The notes beneath the pieces were generated by a model. That model did not search any database. It worked only from the letters and a program-made list of their open reading frames with translations, and was not told the DNA's origin. Below, piece by piece: positions 61,141 to 64,000 of a stretch of 64,000 nucleotides of DNA; the first letter of the stretch is position 1, and each line of letters starts with the position of its first letter. The stretch is from assembly GCF_019710575.1 (NCBI RefSeq), contig NZ_JAHWFK010000045.1, positions 62,001-126,000 of the forward strand, read 5' to 3'. The position numbers and the translations under genes are program-made. The DNA comes from Paractinoplanes polyasparticus (GTDB lineage: Bacteria > Actinomycetota > Actinomycetes > Mycobacteriales > Micromonosporaceae).

Positions 61141-61620
61141 TCACGCGGCCGAGTCGTCGAGCGCGGCGCGAGCAGCGTCGAGGAAGGCCAGCCGGGGCGG
61201 GTCCAGGCCGTCCCTCAACTCGAGCCCGCTGGGGGCGCCCTCCCAGACCGCGCCGTTCAGCATCAGGAAGTAAGTGCGGGCAGCATCGTGGACGGGTGGC
61301 GGGAACAGCAGGCGGATCATGCGCTCGGCCACCCAGAAGCGATTCATCACGTCCTGGGCCAGGGCCGGCCACTCATCTCCGTCCTGCCAGTCGCCGGGCC
61401 GCGAGAAGGCGCAGCGTTCTGCTTCGGCGGCCACGCCAACAAAGCGCTCCAGCAAGGCAAGCCGTTCGGCCCGGCGTGCCTCCGTGCGGGCTGTCGCCTG
61501 CTTGCCCTCCTCGATGCGGGCCGTCATGCGTTGCGTCGCGCGTTGCACCAGATACGACAGTCCGCCACCGAGAGCCACTCCCCCGAGCGACGTGAGAGCC
61601 GTCCATGTCTCCACCGCCAT
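61141..61620 (-). CDS. Unknown protein with N-terminal membrane segment and coiled coil
   Basis: 159 residues from ATG 61620, preferred to an upstream start at 61743 that would run through the ArsR operator region. One hydrophobic segment (about 7-22, LTSLGGVALGGGLSYL) is followed by a highly charged helix (TARIEEGKQATARTEARRAER), then a globular end. No good ribosome-binding site precedes ATG. No family recognised. Confidence 0.55.
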   Translation of the reverse strand: MAVETWTALTSLGGVALGGGLSYLVQRATQRMTARIEEGKQATARTEARRAERLALLERFVGVAAEAERCAFSRPGDWQDGDEWPALAQDVMNRFWVAERMIRLLFPPPVHDAARTYFLMLNGAVWEGAPSGLELRDGLDPPRLAFLDAARAALDDSAA

Positions 61621-61699
61621 GCGGGCATGATCGCCGACCGTCTTCGTGCCGTCGACCCCAAGTTCGCGCCACGTCCGAGAATCGCCGAGCAGGGAGGGG

Positions 61700-61732
61700 T
61701 TGACGGCTCTATCGGTAAGTCGTAGCTTACCG
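61700..61732 (+). promoter_or_regulatory. ArsR promoter and operator, probably leaderless start
   Basis: TTGACG (61700-61705) and TAGCTT (61723-61728, TANNNT) are 17 bp apart. A perfect repeat CGGTAAG (61713-61719) / CTTACCG (61726-61732) overlaps the -10. Transcription should begin about 61735-61736, at or next to the GTG start, so the mRNA is likely leaderless. Repressor binding would block polymerase directly. Confidence 0.6.
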
Positions 61733-61735
61733 TTC

Positions 61736-62053
61736 GTGGCCACTTACCAAGAGCCTGACGGGTGGGAGATTCTGGGGGATCCGAGCCGGCGCGCGATCGT
61801 CGAATGTCTGGCTGTGCGGCCGCGTGCCGTGGGTGAGCTCGCGGACGAGCTGCCGATCAGCCGGCCGGCGGTGTCGCAGCATCTGCGCGTGCTCAAGGAC
61901 GCGGGGCTCGTCGAGGACGAAGCGGCCGGCACCCGGCGGGTCTATCGGCTCAATCCGGCGGGAGTCTCCGCGCTCCGCGACCAGCTCGACATGTTCTGGC
62001 GGCGGACCCTGGAGGGTTTTCAAGAGATCGTCGAGGACGAGGGGAAGTCATGA
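61736..62053 (+). CDS. ArsR-family winged-helix regulator
   Basis: 105 residues from GTG 61736. WEILGDPSRRAIVECLAVRPRAVGELAD, ISRPAVSQHLRVLKDAGLVEDEAAGTRRVYRL is the ArsR HTH and wing. No metal-binding Cys, so it belongs to the SRPBCC-linked group rather than the metal sensors. Next gene overlaps as ATGA. Self-regulation through the palindrome at 61713-61732 is likely. Confidence 0.93.
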   Translation: MATYQEPDGWEILGDPSRRAIVECLAVRPRAVGELADELPISRPAVSQHLRVLKDAGLVEDEAAGTRRVYRLNPAGVSALRDQLDMFWRRTLEGFQEIVEDEGKS

Positions 62054-62520
62054 CCGAGACAGTTCAGCGAAATGTGGTTGTGCAGGCGCCGCAGGCCAAA
62101 GCGTTCGAGGTGTTCACCGGGCGGTTCGGTGACATCAAGCCGCGCGAGCACAACCTGATGAGTTCGCCCATCGTCGAGACGGTGCTCGAGCCCCGGGTCG
62201 GCGGCCGCATCTACGACCGTGCCGAGGACGGCAGCGAGTGCGCCTGGGCGCGCGTGCTGGCCTACGACCCGCCGGTTCGGGTGGTCTTCAGCTGGGACAT
62301 CGGCGTGCAGTGGACCTTGGAGGAGGACCCGCGGAACACCAGCGAGGTCGAGGTCCGCTTCATCGCCGAGGCGCCTGACCGCACCCGGGTCGAGCTCGAA
62401 CACCGCCACCTCGACCGGCACGGGCCAGGCTGGGAGTCGTTGAACGACTCGCTGGGCAACGACCAGGGATGGCCGCTGTACCTGAGCCGCTTCGCCGCCC
62501 TGTTCCCGAGCGAAGCCTGA
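62050..62520 (+). CDS. SRPBCC/AHSA1-family protein
   Basis: 156 residues. The fold starts VQRNVVVQAPQAKAFEVFTGRF and has VVFSWDIGVQWTLEEDPRNTSEVEV and LYLSRFAALF, typical of Activator of Hsp90 ATPase 1-like lipid/ligand-binding domains. Its ATG overlaps the ArsR stop. The ArsR-AHSA1 pair is widespread and usually of unknown physiological role; it may bind a hydrophobic ligand. Confidence 0.92.
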   Translation: MTETVQRNVVVQAPQAKAFEVFTGRFGDIKPREHNLMSSPIVETVLEPRVGGRIYDRAEDGSECAWARVLAYDPPVRVVFSWDIGVQWTLEEDPRNTSEVEVRFIAEAPDRTRVELEHRHLDRHGPGWESLNDSLGNDQGWPLYLSRFAALFPSEA

Positions 62521-62556
62521 CGGAGACCGAGTACGGGCTGAGGCGGAGGGAGCGGC

Positions 62557-63126
62557 ATGGCGGAGCGCGTCGTTCTGGTCAACGGGTTGCCCGGGTCGGG
62601 CAAGACGACTCTGGCGACGGCGCTGGCGGCCGAGCTGGCGGTGCCGCTCATCTCGAAGGACGCGATCAAGGAGGCACTGGCGGCGGCCGTGCCGCAGGTT
62701 CCGGCCGCCGCCCTCGGGCGTACGGCGTCCGAGCTCATGTGGACGCTGGCCGCCGCCGTCCCGGGCGGCGTCGTGCTGGAGTCGTGGTGGTTCCGGCCGC
62801 GCGACCTGGCATTCGTCCGGGAGGGTCGGGGCCGGACGGGGGCTCGCCAGTTCGTTGAGGTGTGGTGTGACGTCCCGGGCGAGGTCGCGCGGGAGCGGTA
62901 TGCCCGGCGCGCGCGGCCCGCCTTCTACGAGGACGAGCGGCACTTGGCCGAGTCGTGGGGGCGCTGGGTCGCCGAGGCCGCGCCGCTCGGTCTCAGCCTT
63001 GAGGTGCGGGTCCGCACCGACACCGCCGTCGACATCCCCGGACTGGCCCGGGCGGTGACCCGGTTGCACGAGCTGGTGCGCGCGGCAGACGAAGCTCCGG
63101 ACGAGAGGCCCTCGGCGGCACGGTAG
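62557..63126 (+). CDS. P-loop kinase/AAA-type protein
   Basis: 189 residues. Walker A GLPGSGKTT at residues 10-18, ISKDAIKEAL (substrate region), GVVLESWWFRP and a lid with Arg RERYARRARPAFY. It resembles small kinases such as chloramphenicol phosphotransferase-like and zeta-toxin-like proteins, and such genes are often annotated AAA family ATPase. No antitoxin gene is adjacent. GGAGGGAG lies just before ATG. Confidence 0.82.
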   Translation: MAERVVLVNGLPGSGKTTLATALAAELAVPLISKDAIKEALAAAVPQVPAAALGRTASELMWTLAAAVPGGVVLESWWFRPRDLAFVREGRGRTGARQFVEVWCDVPGEVARERYARRARPAFYEDERHLAESWGRWVAEAAPLGLSLEVRVRTDTAVDIPGLARAVTRLHELVRAADEAPDERPSAAR

Positions 63127-63142
63127 CGCCGGGGGCCTCGTC
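63100..63142. terminator. Hairpin over the convergent ends of the kinase and isomerase genes
   Basis: GACGAGAGGCCCTCGGCG (63100-63117) and CGCCGGGGGCCTCGTC (63127-63142) form a long stem with a small bulge. It overlaps the stop of the kinase gene and ends one base before the stop of the isomerase gene. Confidence 0.6.
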
Positions 63143-63143
63143 C

Positions 63144-64000
63144 TCAGTGGCCGGCGTGTTTCTCGACGTACTGGTTGATCTGGGTCAGGTTGAAGCGGGC
63201 GCTCTCCTCGGCTCGCTCCTCCCACGCGAAGACGCACACCGTGGCGATGCCGTCGAAGCCGACCTCGTTCAGCGTCGCGAAGAAGAGGTCCCAGTCGACC
63301 TCGCCCTGGCCCATGTCGAGGTGCTGGTGGACGCGGGCCGTGCTGCCGGGCGGGTTGACGATGTAGCGCAGGCCCGACGACGCACGGAAGTCGAACGAGT
63401 CGGCTATGTGGAGCTGGGTCAGCAGCGGGCCGGCGTAGCGGATGATCTCGGCCAGGTTGCCGCCCTGGTGGAACGTGTGCGGGCAGCAGTAGAGGAACGA
63501 GACCAGCTCGCTGTTGATGCCGCGGATCAGGTTGACCGCTCCGATGCCGTCCTCGAGGAAGTCGTCGGGATGGGGCTCGAGGACCAGGCGTACGCCCTCG
63601 CGCTCGAAGATCGGCAGCAGCTCTTCCATCGAGCGCCAGAACTGGGCCTCGCTCTCGGCGGCCAGCGAAGGGCGGCCGTTGAACTCGGAGTTCATGACGT
63701 TCACCCCGAGGTCGACGGTGATCTCGATGGCCCGCTTCCAGTAGCGGACCGCCGCCTGCCGCTCGTCCTCGTCCGGGCCGGACCATCGGTAGAGCGGCAG
63801 CACCGACGCGACGGACACCTCGGCGGCGGTGAGCTCCTTGCGGAAGGCTGCCACGCCGGCCTTGTCCACGCGTGGGTGCAGGAAGAACGGCAGGAAGTCG
63901 TCGCGCGGCGAGAGCTCGATGTGGTGGTAGCCCAGCTCGGCGACCACACGTGGCAACTCGAGCAACGGTGTCCGGCGCAGCATGTACGGGTCGAGAGCGA
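63144..64000 (-). CDS. Sugar phosphate isomerase/epimerase, 5' truncated by window edge
   Basis: The frame is open to the window end. ALDPYMLRRTPLLELPRVV at the start is the usual N-terminal strand, so only a few residues are missing. The barrel carries VLPLYRWSG, GVNVMNSEFNGRP (Glu), LVLEPHPDDF, FLYCCPHTFHQGG and THLHIADSF-like LLTQLHIADSF, then HQHLDMGQGEVDW, the metal-ligand set of the family. A second such enzyme in the window besides the one at 58812. Probable sugar catabolism. Confidence 0.9.
   Translation of the reverse strand, partial: ALDPYMLRRTPLLELPRVVAELGYHHIELSPRDDFLPFFLHPRVDKAGVAAFRKELTAAEVSVASVLPLYRWSGPDEDERQAAVRYWKRAIEITVDLGVNVMNSEFNGRPSLAAESEAQFWRSMEELLPIFEREGVRLVLEPHPDDFLEDGIGAVNLIRGINSELVSFLYCCPHTFHQGGNLAEIIRYAGPLLTQLHIADSFDFRASSGLRYIVNPPGSTARVHQHLDMGQGEVDWDLFFATLNEVGFDGIATVCVFAWEERAEESARFNLTQINQYVEKHAGH

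Noticed and set aside
62557..63126. Zeta-type toxin of a toxin-antitoxin pair
   Set aside because: No antitoxin-like gene is adjacent, and the P-loop kinase can equally be a housekeeping or resistance enzyme.

Overview
The window is high-GC DNA with GTG, TTG and ATG starts, very dense gene packing and many 4-base ATGA/GTGA overlaps. The gene content (a complete actinobacterial-style phenylacetate operon, an ileS T-box, an Actinobacteria-only TIGR03089 protein, a soluble-type PknB-like kinase, a SNF2/SWIM pair) points to an actinomycete, most likely Micromonosporaceae (Actinoplanes-like). The genus is inferred from overall look, not from a marker gene. I see no rRNA, tRNA, CRISPR array, insertion sequence or prophage; this looks like ordinary chromosome.

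Layout. 0-9.3 kb: the tail of a LysR regulator, an unusual zinc-ribbon SDR followed by 29-bp tandem repeats, a secreted Asp/Arg/His repeat protein, a coupled DUF5990-SNF2-SWIM operon, and an esterase/ATP-grasp pair. 9.3-19.2 kb: STAS protein, amino-acid permease plus universal stress protein with a 30-codon ORF between them, a Uma2 nuclease, a Ser/Thr kinase, an agmatinase-family enzyme whose start is preceded by a perfect hairpin and a 7-codon ORF, a small GntR regulator, a TetR-GNAT fusion, an M20 hydrolase and a stand-alone receiver protein.

19.4-31.6 kb looks like a cell-surface polysaccharide locus: beta-propeller protein and sulfotransferase (minus strand), then three GT2 glycosyltransferases and an 813-residue polytopic membrane protein (plus strand), a strong terminator, a small anchored protein, and a convergent coupled operon of polysaccharide deacetylase, GH26-like Tat lipoprotein and membrane-anchored beta-helix protein. 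The genes could together make, sulfate, deacetylate and trim an exopolysaccharide; this is inference from co-location.

31.7-42.8 kb is mixed: small membrane protein and an unknown partner, ScyD/ScyE-like propeller, P-loop kinase, membrane metallophosphoesterase, a giant fused asymmetric ABC exporter, a Pro-rich membrane protein, an HtrA-like protease without PDZ, a peptidoglycan-binding mini-protein, TIGR03089 and a methyltransferase. 42.8-51.8 kb is the phenylacetate catabolic operon (PaaN, thiolase, enoyl-CoA hydratase, hydroxyacyl-CoA dehydrogenase, PaaA-E), read from a short divergent region shared with a TetR regulator. Two adjacent genes in it (paaC, paaD) carry in-frame tandem duplications.

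51.9-64 kb: a GH3 lipoprotein, ileS with a T-box leader, a LacI regulator divergent from a sugar dehydrogenase/isomerase operon with a textbook LacI operator, two unknown proteins, a probably leaderless ArsR-SRPBCC operon, a P-loop kinase, and the start-truncated end of a second sugar isomerase.
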